From Candidatus Paceibacterota bacterium (lineage in GTDB: Bacteria; Verrucomicrobiota; Verrucomicrobiia; Limisphaerales; UBA8199), in assembly GCA_035452965.1 (NCBI GenBank), contig DAOTCE010000002.1, positions 1-64,000 of the forward strand: a stretch of 64,000 bases of DNA, written 5' to 3'. The translations under genes were made by a program, and so were the position numbers. The notes beneath the pieces were generated by a model. That model saw only the letters and a program-made list of their open reading frames with translations, was not told where the DNA came from and searched no databases. This document shows, piece after piece, positions 8,341 through 17,316 of this stretch (positions are counted from its first letter, which is position 1; the number at the start of each line of letters is the position of its first letter).

Positions 8341-9237
8341 TCAGTCCTGCACCTTCCCGAAGCAGCTCGTCTGGAGGTAATCGCGGAACTGCTGGCGCTT
8401 GTGGACTACCTCGTTGTGCCCCAGGTCGGTGTAAAGGAAGATTAACCGGTTTGTCTGCAGGTCGGCGGGCGTGACCTCGCGCTCATTGCCGGCATGGAAG
8501 GCGGTGCCGCGCTGCTTGAGCGTGGCCATCAACTGCTCCGTTTCAGCCTTGGTGCCGCCCTGCGCCGTGTAAAGGTCAATGAACCGCCCCTGTTTCCGGT
8601 CAATCCAGGCCAGAAAACGGCCCGTCTGCGCGTAGAGGGCATCGAGCAGCCAAACTTCACGCACCTGCTCGGTCAAGCCGCCGTGATCCACAATAGCCGA
8701 AATGACTCCATAGCCGCCGCTGTGGCCCGAGAGCACAATTTGACCCATGGCAAAGTCCTTCTGCTTCAAGGCGGACTTCGCGCGCAGCGCGGCAACCACG
8801 TCCGCCATGAACCGCTTGAAGCCGTCGGGGTCCTCCAGTTTGCCGCCAAAAGAATCGGGCGCGTTGCGCGGACCTTGCGGGACGATCAGCACGGCGTTGC
8901 GTCCGCTCGCCGCCAGTTGCTCGATAAGCTTGTATTGGCCCAGCACCCCTTCCACATGGTTCTTCCAGCCGTGGAAGTGAACGACGAAATCAATCTTGCC
9001 GGTTTCGCGGAAGCCTCGGGGGATGAATAGGGCTACGGTCTTGTCGAAATAGTGCTCGTGGGCCGGGTAGAGCTGGCCTTTGTAACGGTGGCCATCCGCG
9101 CGTTTGGGGTGTGGAAACGGAGCGGAGTCCAGTTGGGTAAGGATCAACGTGCCTTGGCTGGCGTAGCGTCCCGGCAGGTTCTCGGCGCAGGCGGCCACAG
9201 CGGCACATCCAGCCATCAGCAACAGCAGTCGTTTCAT
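8341..9237 (-). CDS. Exported alpha/beta-hydrolase-like protein
   Basis: 298 aa from ATG 9237, chosen because MKRLLLLMAGCAAVAACA is a clean signal peptide (it may also serve as a lipobox at Cys-18). A more upstream in-frame ATG would add a cysteine-rich leader and is rejected. The serine-hydrolase nucleophile elbow GHSGG places the active Ser at about residue 173, preceded by VVHFHGW, the oxyanion-hole strand, and VLIVPQG. A candidate catalytic His lies in the last 40 residues (DLGHNEVV). The substrate is unknown. It is divergent from the TPR/MshEN gene, with a 14-bp palindrome in between. Confidence 0.7.
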   Translation of the reverse strand: MKRLLLLMAGCAAVAACAENLPGRYASQGTLILTQLDSAPFPHPKRADGHRYKGQLYPAHEHYFDKTVALFIPRGFRETGKIDFVVHFHGWKNHVEGVLGQYKLIEQLAASGRNAVLIVPQGPRNAPDSFGGKLEDPDGFKRFMADVVAALRAKSALKQKDFAMGQIVLSGHSGGYGVISAIVDHGGLTEQVREVWLLDALYAQTGRFLAWIDRKQGRFIDLYTAQGGTKAETEQLMATLKQRGTAFHAGNEREVTPADLQTNRLIFLYTDLGHNEVVHKRQQFRDYLQTSCFGKVQD

Positions 9238-9329
9238 GCGTCGGGCTCCATTGTGCCTGGGATGCTGGGCCGGGAAAAGCAGATTGCACACGACCGCGCC
9301 AGAAATCGCTGCCGGACCGTGCCAAAATT

Positions 9330-9343
9330 AGACACATGTGTCT
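9330..9343. promoter_or_regulatory. 14-bp perfect palindrome between divergent genes
   Basis: AGACACATGTGTCT lies in the 249-bp gap between the hydrolase start (9237, minus) and the TPR/MshEN start (9487, plus). A two-fold symmetric site of this size between divergent promoters is typical of a dimeric repressor or activator operator. No cognate regulator gene is adjacent, so the assignment is inference. Confidence 0.35.
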
Positions 9344-9486
9344 GGCGATTAGCACCCGACCGCTGCGGCGCATGGGAAATTCACGATAATTGCGGCTGCT
9401 TCCCAAACTGGCCACAAGTTTGCTGCGGGAAACCCCGTCCGAGCGTCGAAATGAATCGGCGATTGGCATGCCTTGACCGGTCACAG

Positions 9487-10341
9487 ATGAATCGCATGGT
9501 TAGCGCTTTAAGTCCGGGCGAAGAAGCCCAATTGGTGCAGACGATTGAGATGTTTGAAGTCATCACTCAATCGCAGCCAAATGATATTCAGTCCCTCGAG
9601 ATTCTCAGGGAAGCTTATTCCAAACTCAACCGCGAGAAAGACCTCGTTAACACCTCCAAGCGGATCGCCCAAGCCTACGTGCAGATGGGCCAGCTCTCCT
9701 CGGCCATTCTGGAGTACGAATCCATTCTGCAGCGCCACCCGGATGATCCCGACGTGCAGGCCGCCTTGCGGCAAATCGAAAGCAAGGCGGAAACCTATCC
9801 TGTCGAAGCGCAAACGGAGACTATTATCCTGGCCCAGTCGTCCAATGCGCCCCAAAAGGCTTCGACCGGCCCGAAAGCGGTTGCCAGGGAGCTCGAGGAC
9901 GGGCGGCGAGCCATGCACAAAATCTTCGTGGACGGCAAGATCATCACGGCCGGCGACTTCGACCTGTGCTGGTCTACGCCGGATCTAATCTCCCCGCCAA
10001 ACGCTGTGGTGGAACCTTTTATCCAGGTGATGGCCGACAAGGGAATTCTGACCGCGGACGCTTCTTTGAAGGTCCTGTGCGACAAGTCGCGCCTGGCCTT
10101 CCTGCCGCTCAAGAGTTATGAAGTTGACATGGAGTTGGCGCGGAGCTTTCCCAAGGATACTTGCCGGCGGTGGTGCGTGTTGCCGTTTGACCGGATGAGC
10201 AAGTCGCTTCTGGTCGCCACCGCGAACCCGTTCAACCAGGAGGTTGCGAAAGAGTTGGCTGAGGTCACCAATAACCGTCTGATATGGTATTTGGTGCCGC
10301 CCGCCGAGTTGGTTGCTGACCTCCGCAAAGTTTTCCGCTAA
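9487..10341 (+). CDS. TPR protein with GspE/PilB N-terminal (MshEN-like) domain
   Basis: 284 aa. Residues about 10-85 form two TPR-like helix pairs (SLEILREAYSKLN; AQAYVQMGQLSSAILEYE). From about residue 170 the sequence FIQVMADKGILTADAS...VLPFDRMSKSLLVATANPF matches the type II secretion ATPase N-terminal domain (T2SSE_N/MshEN), which in some ATPases binds cyclic-di-GMP. It lacks any ATPase core. The gene ends 4 bp before the PilB/GspE ATPase gene, so the two are almost certainly coexpressed; it may be a regulatory or scaffolding partner in pilus or type II secretion assembly. In-frame ATG 9451 is an alternative start. Confidence 0.7.
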   Translation: MNRMVSALSPGEEAQLVQTIEMFEVITQSQPNDIQSLEILREAYSKLNREKDLVNTSKRIAQAYVQMGQLSSAILEYESILQRHPDDPDVQAALRQIESKAETYPVEAQTETIILAQSSNAPQKASTGPKAVARELEDGRRAMHKIFVDGKIITAGDFDLCWSTPDLISPPNAVVEPFIQVMADKGILTADASLKVLCDKSRLAFLPLKSYEVDMELARSFPKDTCRRWCVLPFDRMSKSLLVATANPFNQEVAKELAEVTNNRLIWYLVPPAELVADLRKVFR

Positions 10342-10345
10342 CCCC

Positions 10346-12085
10346 ATGCCCCCAGTTAAACCATTTGGCGAACGCATCGCGGACGCCTTAGTCGAAGATG
10401 ACCTGCTGACCGCGTCGCAGGTCGAGGAACTGCTCGAGCAGCAAAAAAAAGAAGGCACTCGCCTGTTCAAGCTGATCCTCGAGAAGGCCTACGTGACCGA
10501 GTCGGACATGGCTGTGGCGATGGGCCGCGTCCTCAACACGCCGCCCGTCAACCTTGCCCGCCTTTCCATTCCGCTTGAAGTGGCGGACCTGGTCCCGCGC
10601 GAAATGGCGCGCAACCATAAGGTTGTCCCCGTGTCGCGCCTGGAGAACAAGCTCTTCCTGGCGATGGCCGACCCGCTGAACGTGCTGGCCATTGACGACG
10701 TGCGGCGCATCACCAAGCTGGAGGTGTCCACACTGATCGCCTCGGAGAAGTCCATCCTGGACAAGCTCAACCACATTGATGCCTCCAAGAGCGGGAGCAT
10801 GGAGGACATCATCCTGGAGGCGCAGAAGAAAAGCGACGCCGAAGCGGACGCCGACAGCTTGGAGGTCTCCCGGGATATCACCGAGGAGGTCAACCTGGAC
10901 CAACTGGCGGTTTCCAGCCAGGAAGCTCCTGTCATCAAGCTCGCCAACCTCATCCTCGTCCAGGCGGTCAAAGATCGCGCCAGCGACGTGCACATCGAGC
11001 CGTTCGAAAAGACCTTGCGGCTGCGCTACCGGATTGACGGCGTGTTAGTGGATGCGACCCCGCCGCCCAAACAGCTGCAGCTGGCGCTGGTCTCGCGGTT
11101 CAAGGTCATGAGCAGCCTGGACATCGCCGAACGCCGCCTGCCGCAAGACGGCCGCATCCGCATTCGCGTCGGGGGCAAGGACTATGATTTGCGCGTCTCG
11201 ATCATGCCCACGGTGCATGGCGAGAAAGTCGTGCTGCGTCTTCTGGACAAATCCAACCTCTCGGCCAGCATTGATAAGCTGGGCCTCGACCCGGACACGT
11301 TCCAACAGTTCAAGGCCGCCGTGGATGCGCCGCACGGCTTGATACTCGTCACCGGCCCGACCGGTTCCGGCAAAACCACGACGCTGTATTCGGCCCTCAA
11401 CGAACTTAACAGCCCGATCTATAACATCATCACCGTCGAAGACCCGGTTGAGTTCCAGATTGCGGGCATCAACCAGGTGCCAACCAAGAAGGACATCGGC
11501 CTCTCCTTCGCCAACGCGCTCCGTTCGATCCTGCGCCAGGACCCGGACATCATCATGATCGGTGAGATTCGCGACGCGGAGACCGCCGAGATCGCCATCG
11601 AAGCCGCGCTGACCGGCCACCAGGTCCTGAGCACTATGCACTGCAACGACGCGCCCGGCGCCATTGCGCGTCTTGATGACATGGGCATCGCGCCGTTCCT
11701 GATTTCCTCGTCCGTCATTCTCGCCTGCGCGCAGCGCCTGATGCGGCGCATCTGCTCCCACTGCAAGGAACCAGTTACCTACCCGACCAAGATGTATCAG
11801 GACTTGAACATTGACCCGAGCATCTTCGACGGGGTCACCCTGTTCCGCGGCCGGGGCTGCGACCGCTGCAAGGGCTCCGGCTATGCCGGCCGCATGGCCA
11901 TTATCGAAGCGATGACCGTCACGGATGAAATCCGCAAACTCATCATCGCCCGCGCCAACTCCCGCGAGTTGGGCAAGATCGCTATCGGCCAGGGCATGCG
12001 GACGCTCAGGATGGTGGCGCTGGACCGCGCCCGCGAAGGCATCTCCACGCTGGAACAGGTGCTGGTGATGACCTCGGCCCATTGA
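10346..12085 (+). CDS. pilB: Type IV pilus/type II secretion assembly ATPase
   Basis: 579 aa. It is a cytoplasmic hexameric ATPase that powers pilus or pseudopilus extension. An MshEN domain occupies about residues 1-150. The ATPase core shows the Asp-box DVHIEPF (about 214-220), Walker A GPTGSGKT (337-344), Walker B-type DPDIIMIGEIRD, and the His box LTGHQVLSTMHCND. A zinc-binding pair of cysteines is present as CSHCKEP and CDRCKGSGY, as in PilB and GspE. The ATG at 10346 lies 4 bp after the previous stop. Whether it serves pili (PilB) or secretion (GspE) cannot be told from this window; the nearest pseudopilin gene is at 42.5 kb. Confidence 0.9.
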   Translation: MPPVKPFGERIADALVEDDLLTASQVEELLEQQKKEGTRLFKLILEKAYVTESDMAVAMGRVLNTPPVNLARLSIPLEVADLVPREMARNHKVVPVSRLENKLFLAMADPLNVLAIDDVRRITKLEVSTLIASEKSILDKLNHIDASKSGSMEDIILEAQKKSDAEADADSLEVSRDITEEVNLDQLAVSSQEAPVIKLANLILVQAVKDRASDVHIEPFEKTLRLRYRIDGVLVDATPPPKQLQLALVSRFKVMSSLDIAERRLPQDGRIRIRVGGKDYDLRVSIMPTVHGEKVVLRLLDKSNLSASIDKLGLDPDTFQQFKAAVDAPHGLILVTGPTGSGKTTTLYSALNELNSPIYNIITVEDPVEFQIAGINQVPTKKDIGLSFANALRSILRQDPDIIMIGEIRDAETAEIAIEAALTGHQVLSTMHCNDAPGAIARLDDMGIAPFLISSSVILACAQRLMRRICSHCKEPVTYPTKMYQDLNIDPSIFDGVTLFRGRGCDRCKGSGYAGRMAIIEAMTVTDEIRKLIIARANSRELGKIAIGQGMRTLRMVALDRAREGISTLEQVLVMTSAH

Positions 12086-12130
12086 TCGGACCATCTGCGC
12101 CTTCGCGCGGTTGCGATCCGGGGGGTAATT

Positions 12131-12195
12131 GGGTTACATGGTTACATGCGTTACGACACTGCTCTGAGGTAGTAGCCTGTGTAAACCGGTAACCC
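12131..12195. promoter_or_regulatory. Repeated GGTTAC motifs upstream of moeA
   Basis: The leader of moeA carries GGGTTAC (12131-12137), GGTTAC again starting at 12140, a looser GCGTTAC copy, and the inverted counterpart GGTAACCC (12188-12195). They lie 29-93 bp before the moeA start and could be a regulator-binding cluster. The evidence is the repetition only. Confidence 0.25.
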
Positions 12196-12223
12196 ATGGC
12201 GTCCACTCGACCAGTCTAGCACC

Positions 12224-13429
12224 ATGCTCCAATACGAAGCAGCCCTGGCGCGCATCCTGGCGGCCGTGCCCGCCCCTTCATACGAAGACGTTTCCCTGAG
12301 CGCCGCCGCCGGACGCGTGTTGGCCGAGGAGGTGCGGTCGCCGATTGACCTGCCCGTCTTCGACAATTCCGCGATGGATGGCTATGCCTTGCGCGCGAGC
12401 GACGCAGCCTCGGCCAGGCCGGACGCCCCGGTGCGCTTGCGCCTGACTGGCCGGGTTGTCGCCGGGGAAGCCATGACCGGTGAAGTTAGGCCGGGCACTT
12501 GTGCGCGGGTATTCACCGGCTCGCCGCTCCCCCGCGGCGCCGACGCCGTCGTGATGCAGGAAGCAACGCGCCTGGAACCGGGCGACCCCAGCGAAGTCCT
12601 CATCCAGGATCGAGCCAAACCGGGGGAGAACGTGCGAATGCGCGGCGAGGATGTGCGGTTCGGCGCGCGTTTGGCCGAGGCAGGCGAGACTCTGACAGCC
12701 GGTCGAATCGGACTCTTGGGCGCGGCGGGATTGACAGCCGTCCGCGTGGGGCGCCAGCCATTGGTGGGATTGCTGGCCACCGGTTCAGAGTTGAGAGAGC
12801 CGGGGCAGCTGCTGGCGCCCGGCCAGATCTACGAGAGCAATCGCGTGGCATTGGCGGCGCTGCTGGCGCGGGTCGGGGCGGTTCCCCGGATTCTTCCCCT
12901 GGTGGCGGATGCGCTCGCATCAACCGGCACGGCCCTGGCGGACGCATTCAACCAATGCAATGCCGTGATAACGACAGGCGGTGTCTCCGTGGGTGAGATG
13001 GATTTCGTCCGGCGCGCGTTCGAGCAGATCGGCGGCAAGCTGGAGTTTTGGAAGGTGGCTGTCAGGCCTGGCCGGCCGTTTGCGTTCGGCCGCTACCGGG
13101 AAAAGCTGCTGTTCGGCTTGCCGGGCAATCCGGTTTCGGCACTGGTAACATTTCTAATGCTGGTGCGGCCCGCGTTGCTGCGCTGGCAAGGCGCGCTCCA
13201 CGTTACGCTGTCCGCCCGGCCGGGCGTACTGGCCGAGCCGCTGGTCAATGAAGGAGCCCGCCGGCATCTCCTGAGAGTCACGGTGGACTCGGCAGGCAGG
13301 GTCTGGTCCGCGGGTCTTCAGGCCTCGCATGCGCTGAGTTCGATGGCGACGGCCAACGGCTTGGTAGATTTGCCGCCCAAAGTCACTCTGGCGGCAGGGG
13401 CAACCGTGCAGGTGATGTGCTGGGATTAA
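12224..13429 (+). CDS. moeA: Molybdopterin molybdenumtransferase
   Basis: 401 aa, normal for MoeA. It inserts molybdate into adenylylated molybdopterin in the last step of molybdenum cofactor synthesis. Family signatures: LPVFDNSAMDGYA (about residues 43-55), the GEAMTGEV loop, ARVFTGSPLPRGADAVVMQE, the MoCF-binding core TGSELREPG, NAVITTGGVSVGEMDF, and LFGLPGNPVSALV. The C-terminal domain IV is complete. It is monocistronic; no other moa/mob gene lies within the window, so the rest of the pathway must be elsewhere. The GGTTAC-rich leader upstream may be regulatory. Confidence 0.93.
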   Translation: MLQYEAALARILAAVPAPSYEDVSLSAAAGRVLAEEVRSPIDLPVFDNSAMDGYALRASDAASARPDAPVRLRLTGRVVAGEAMTGEVRPGTCARVFTGSPLPRGADAVVMQEATRLEPGDPSEVLIQDRAKPGENVRMRGEDVRFGARLAEAGETLTAGRIGLLGAAGLTAVRVGRQPLVGLLATGSELREPGQLLAPGQIYESNRVALAALLARVGAVPRILPLVADALASTGTALADAFNQCNAVITTGGVSVGEMDFVRRAFEQIGGKLEFWKVAVRPGRPFAFGRYREKLLFGLPGNPVSALVTFLMLVRPALLRWQGALHVTLSARPGVLAEPLVNEGARRHLLRVTVDSAGRVWSAGLQASHALSSMATANGLVDLPPKVTLAAGATVQVMCWD

Positions 13430-13532
13430 GGAGCCCTGCGACGGGTAACAGCTGGCGGTACGGCCCCGCAGCCGTGTGTGCGAGACAACGGGACCAGTCG
13501 ATGTCGCCGCCGGGCGCGTCCTGCCCATCCCC

Positions 13533-14609
13533 CTAAAAAGGCCGCTTAGGCGCGGTAAAATCAGGCGCGCGCGGGATTACTCTCCGCTCCTGGACCTTCG
13601 GCAGGCCGGCGGTTGATCGGGTTTGTCCAACGGCCTGCGCGTTCACATCAGGCAGCGGTGATGGACCTAGCACAGGATTCAGCACGTCGTAGGCCACGTC
13701 TGTCCCATTGCGCAGAGCGGGATTGGAAACGCTGGGCAATCCCGCGGATGGCTTCCCGGCGGTTGGGGCTGGACCAGCCAGCGCCAGAGCCGGATCTAAC
13801 GCGTTAGCCGCGGTGGGCGGGCGCCAAGTCGGATCCACAATGGTACGGTATTCGTCCATGAGTCGCTTGTGCTGCAATACCTGGTCTTTGGACCGTTCCT
13901 TGCGCGCGAGGCCGAATGGATCGGAGAGACTGCCGAGGCTCGAATCCTGGCCAAAAGGGCTCTCGCTCTTGCCCGATTCGAAAACTTTCATCAGCGCTTC
14001 CGCGCTTTCCTTGAGCCCGCTGGGCAGGTCCATTTCGTCCTTCGCCGAAGCGGCTTCAGGCGCGTTTGGCTGCCAGGAGGGGCTGAACCGCTCGTTGTCT
14101 TTCTCCAAAGCAGGATTGACTCTTAGGGCCTGCTCGCGGACCAGGCGCTGATAGTAGCGCTCCATCGGCAGCAATTCTTCCTTTGTGTGCGATCGCTCCT
14201 CGGACTCAGGCGTCTTAAGAATCTGTTCGACCGTCGGCGCGGCCAGCAGGTCTTCGGGAGTCATGAACACCCAATCCTTGCGGCGTTCGAGCAATTCCTT
14301 GACTCGTTTGCTCTGGATGGCCGATGGGGCGAGCGTTCGGCGGAGTGGAGCCGCCACGCCATCCAGTGAACTCTTGGGCGTGAAGGTCTGCAACGGCTTG
14401 TAGAGGTCTTCCTCCAGGTGCTTCAGCCCGTCCTTCTTGGTCGCCAACTGCTGGAGATTGGTCATGACCTCGAAGCTCTTCGGCTCAGAGAATTCAATGC
14501 GCCGGCCTTGCTGCCGGCTGCCCGCGTACGCAGTGCACACCGCCGCGGCACCCAAGGCAACCACACTCAGGCCCAAGCCGCATCGAAGAGTCGAACGCAT
14601 GACACTCAT
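13533..14609 (-). CDS. Exported protein of unknown function
   Basis: 358 aa, not recognised. The N-terminus (about residues 1-29, ending AAVCTAYAG) is a signal peptide. The mature part is charged and helical at first (residues 40-180, with KRVKELLERRKDWVFMTPEDLLA), then proline- and glycine-rich and probably disordered toward the end (PSPLPDVNAQAV). The pattern of a helical half followed by a Pro-rich tail is common among lineage-specific verrucomicrobial exported proteins. It is transcribed alongside lpxA (58 bp downstream of the lpxA stop), so the two may share a transcript. Confidence 0.6.
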   Translation of the reverse strand: MSVMRSTLRCGLGLSVVALGAAAVCTAYAGSRQQGRRIEFSEPKSFEVMTNLQQLATKKDGLKHLEEDLYKPLQTFTPKSSLDGVAAPLRRTLAPSAIQSKRVKELLERRKDWVFMTPEDLLAAPTVEQILKTPESEERSHTKEELLPMERYYQRLVREQALRVNPALEKDNERFSPSWQPNAPEAASAKDEMDLPSGLKESAEALMKVFESGKSESPFGQDSSLGSLSDPFGLARKERSKDQVLQHKRLMDEYRTIVDPTWRPPTAANALDPALALAGPAPTAGKPSAGLPSVSNPALRNGTDVAYDVLNPVLGPSPLPDVNAQAVGQTRSTAGLPKVQERRVIPRAPDFTAPKRPF

Positions 14610-14667
14610 GCTGCAAGGAAATCGTAGCCCCAGACGGAGCCGTCGTCAAAGCTCAAAACCGGTTGCG

Positions 14668-15462
14668 TCACAGCTCGCTGCTGTCGTCCGAGCCGCCAAC
14701 GTCAGCGCAGATCCCGCGTTTGGAGTCGGCGATGAAATCCAGCATCACCCTGGCGGGCGCGCCGGAGAATTGGCTGCGGGCCTCGGCCACGGCTGCGCGC
14801 AGGCTGCGCCGTTCGCGGAAAAGCGCACGGTAGAGCTGCTTCAACTCCAGTCGCTCCGCCGGCGACATACCGGCCCGCCGAAGGCCGACGGTGTTCAGCC
14901 CACAGATGCCGTTATGGCCACGCGCCACGGTATACGGCGGCAGATCCTTACTGATGGCCGTACCACCTTGCATCAGCGCCAGCGTTCCCACGCGCACGAA
15001 CTGGTGAATGACACAGTTGCCGGAAATAAAGGCGCGGTCGGCCAGCGTCACGTGTCCTGCCAGCAATGCCCCGTTGGCCAGAATCACCCGGTCCCCCAAG
15101 CGGCAGTTGTGCGCCACGTGCGAGTGGGCCATGAGGAAGTTATGCGACCCAATGAGGGTCTCTTCCGCTGTCTGGTTCGAACGGTGGACGGTGACGTGCT
15201 CTCGGAAGACATTATGGTCGCCAATTCGCAGCCGAGTGGGCTCGCTGTTGTATTTCAGGTCCTGCGGCGCCTCGCCAATGACACATCCGGCGTAAAAGTG
15301 GTTGTGGGCACCAATAGTCGTCAGACCCGTCAGATAGGCCTGCGGGCCGATGACACAACCCAAACCGACCTCCACGCCTTCATCAATCACCGTGTAAGGT
15401 CCCACCCGAACCGTCGGGTCAAGCTTGGCCCGGGGATGAATGATGGCGGTCGGATGGATCAC
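14668..15462 (-). CDS. lpxA: UDP-N-acetylglucosamine O-acyltransferase
   Basis: 264 aa, the usual LpxA length. It catalyses the first step of lipid A synthesis, transferring a 3-hydroxyacyl chain from ACP to UDP-GlcNAc. The left-handed parallel beta-helix is visible as hexapeptide repeats starting IHPTAIIHPRAKL. Diagnostic stretches include GEAPQDLKYNSEPTRL and the catalytic-His region MAHSHVAHNC (E. coli His-125 equivalent), then VIHQFVRVGTLALMQGG and the helical C-terminus. Its presence implies an outer membrane with lipid A. No other lpx gene lies in the window; fabZ/lpxD/lpxB are not adjacent as they are in proteobacteria. Confidence 0.93.
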   Translation of the reverse strand: MIHPTAIIHPRAKLDPTVRVGPYTVIDEGVEVGLGCVIGPQAYLTGLTTIGAHNHFYAGCVIGEAPQDLKYNSEPTRLRIGDHNVFREHVTVHRSNQTAEETLIGSHNFLMAHSHVAHNCRLGDRVILANGALLAGHVTLADRAFISGNCVIHQFVRVGTLALMQGGTAISKDLPPYTVARGHNGICGLNTVGLRRAGMSPAERLELKQLYRALFRERRSLRAAVAEARSQFSGAPARVMLDFIADSKRGICADVGGSDDSSEL

Positions 15463-15717
15463 GAACAGAAGGGTAGGGCATATACCTGCCTTGCCAAGCC
15501 AAAAGGCGCGCGCCGTGATCCGTTATACCTATCCGGACACCCACCTTCGCCAACCAGTAGCACGTAATCGAAACATTGACGCGTTGGTGAGTACCCTGTG
15601 GATCTCCAGTTCGCCTTTCCGTCATCTCCACCCACGGCAACGTTACCGTTGCGCTGCAATCTGGAGGTTATTGACAAATCTCTGCATTTGAACCCGTTCT
15701 CCCGCACTGCTGGTTAC

Positions 15718-17127
15718 CTACGTTCCTCCCCTTGGCCAGAATCGAATCCAGAAGCGCTGCGGGGATTGGATGAGGATCTCTCGCAGGAGTTCCTCCATGC
15801 TGGCGGCTTCAGGTTCATGCAAACGGCGGGCGAGAATCAACGTGACCAGGAAAGCGATGGCGGCAGCGGCGAAGAAGACGGTGAACCGGTTCCACGAGAG
15901 ACCCAGCCAGATTGGGGAGCGCGCGCCGACGGCGTCAATGAGCAATCCCCAACCGATCGGTGCGAGGCCGAGGGTGACGTTTCCGATGGTGGAGTAGATT
16001 GCAAAGAAGTGGTTGCGGCCCATTACGGGGATGACGGCCATGGCAAGGCGGGTGTTGGCCATTTGGATTAACGCGGCCAGCAGGCCCATCAGGAACTGCA
16101 GCAACAGAACGCTGACCAGTTTCACCGGCAGGACGCCGCCGGACAAAGTGATCCATCCCCCAAGCACCGCCACCCAACCGGCGAAGCAGAAGCTCAACAC
16201 AGGTTTGCTGCCGAGGTGGTCGAGCCGTGAGCCCAAGAACCAGAGGCTGCTGAGGCCGCCCAGGAAGGCGCTGGAGTTGACAAGTAATATCTGGCCCTCG
16301 GACATGCCGGTTTGGCTCTTGAGAAAGGCCACGACAAACGCTGTCAGTCCGCCATAAGCGATCGAGAAGGCCACGAGCGTGCGCAGCAGCTTCTTGAAAG
16401 GGGCATAGCGGATCATCTCCACCCAAGGCACGCGGCCCTTGGATGCCCGCACTGCCTCCGGCATCTCGGCGTCCGGGATGCGGTTCAGGAACGCGAGGCT
16501 TACGGCCCCCATGACGGCGCTGAAGGCGAAGAGGGCTGCAAATTGCCAGGAGCGCGTCTGGCCGCTGAGACAGGCACCGGCGATAAGGAAGGTGATGAGG
16601 CTGGCGCAGTTTTGCACCGCGGCGTCCCGGGCCAGGTACTTGCCGCGCAGGGGGGCCGGGACCAGGGCGGTGATCCAAGGCAGCCAGGCGCAACTGGAGA
16701 TGCCGCGCGAGAGGTTAAAACCGAACAGCAGCATGAGCATCAGCGCCAGCCGGGTCTCGGGTCTGAGGAAGAAACCGCTTAGCGGCACCAGCGCCATGGC
16801 GAAGATGAACATGACCCGGATGCCCCACCCGGCATAGACAAAGCGTTTGAAGCCGAGCCGGGGGATATGGTTGGCGGCGGGGATTTGGAAGATGACTAGC
16901 AGAGGCATCATGCCGGCGATGATGCCGAGCACAGTGGCGCTGGCACCCAGGCTCCTAGCGTAAAGGACCATCGGGCTATTAAGGATGATCTGGTAGGAGA
17001 AGGCGTTGAAGACCGAAAACAGGTAGGCATGGTGCAAGCCGGGCGGGAAGACGGGCGCGCCCATCCCTGCCTGGTTCAATTTGTCTGTTGGGTGTTCAGC
17101 CATGCTGCCAAGTCCTGCTCCTGCCAT
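15718..17127 (-). CDS. Major facilitator superfamily transporter
   Basis: 469 aa with about 12 hydrophobic segments in two halves: six between residues 30 and 220, a cytoplasmic loop containing GRVPWVEMIRYAPFKKLLRT, then six more. The arrangement and PLRGKYLARDAAVQN after helix 4 fit MFS carriers. The C-terminal tail (about residues 430-469) is cytoplasmic and amphipathic. The substrate cannot be read from the sequence. A second ATG at 17103 (MAEHPTDK) is an equally good start. It lies between lpxA and the phosphofructokinase gene, all on the minus strand but with gaps of about 190-255 bp, so it is probably transcribed separately. Confidence 0.78.
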   Translation of the reverse strand: MAGAGLGSMAEHPTDKLNQAGMGAPVFPPGLHHAYLFSVFNAFSYQIILNSPMVLYARSLGASATVLGIIAGMMPLLVIFQIPAANHIPRLGFKRFVYAGWGIRVMFIFAMALVPLSGFFLRPETRLALMLMLLFGFNLSRGISSCAWLPWITALVPAPLRGKYLARDAAVQNCASLITFLIAGACLSGQTRSWQFAALFAFSAVMGAVSLAFLNRIPDAEMPEAVRASKGRVPWVEMIRYAPFKKLLRTLVAFSIAYGGLTAFVVAFLKSQTGMSEGQILLVNSSAFLGGLSSLWFLGSRLDHLGSKPVLSFCFAGWVAVLGGWITLSGGVLPVKLVSVLLLQFLMGLLAALIQMANTRLAMAVIPVMGRNHFFAIYSTIGNVTLGLAPIGWGLLIDAVGARSPIWLGLSWNRFTVFFAAAAIAFLVTLILARRLHEPEAASMEELLREILIQSPQRFWIRFWPRGGT

Positions 17128-17316
17128 TCAATCACCAGACCCGCGGGGCGTCCATGTCGGAGTTGGCCAGGATGTTATGAACACGCGCCAAGCGCGCAAC
17201 TGGAAGTGTGCCGGGCCGAGTTTCAGCACCAGCTGACCGCATCCCCGGCGGCTCGGCGCGGGCGGGTCTGACTCTAGCTCCTGCGTGCGGCCAAAAGTCG
17301 CGCGCAGGGATCCGCG

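Noticed and set aside
9052..9486. In-frame upstream extension of the TPR/MshEN gene
   Set aside because: It overlaps the signal-peptide coding part of the divergent hydrolase, has no conserved residues, and has a suitable ATG at 9487.
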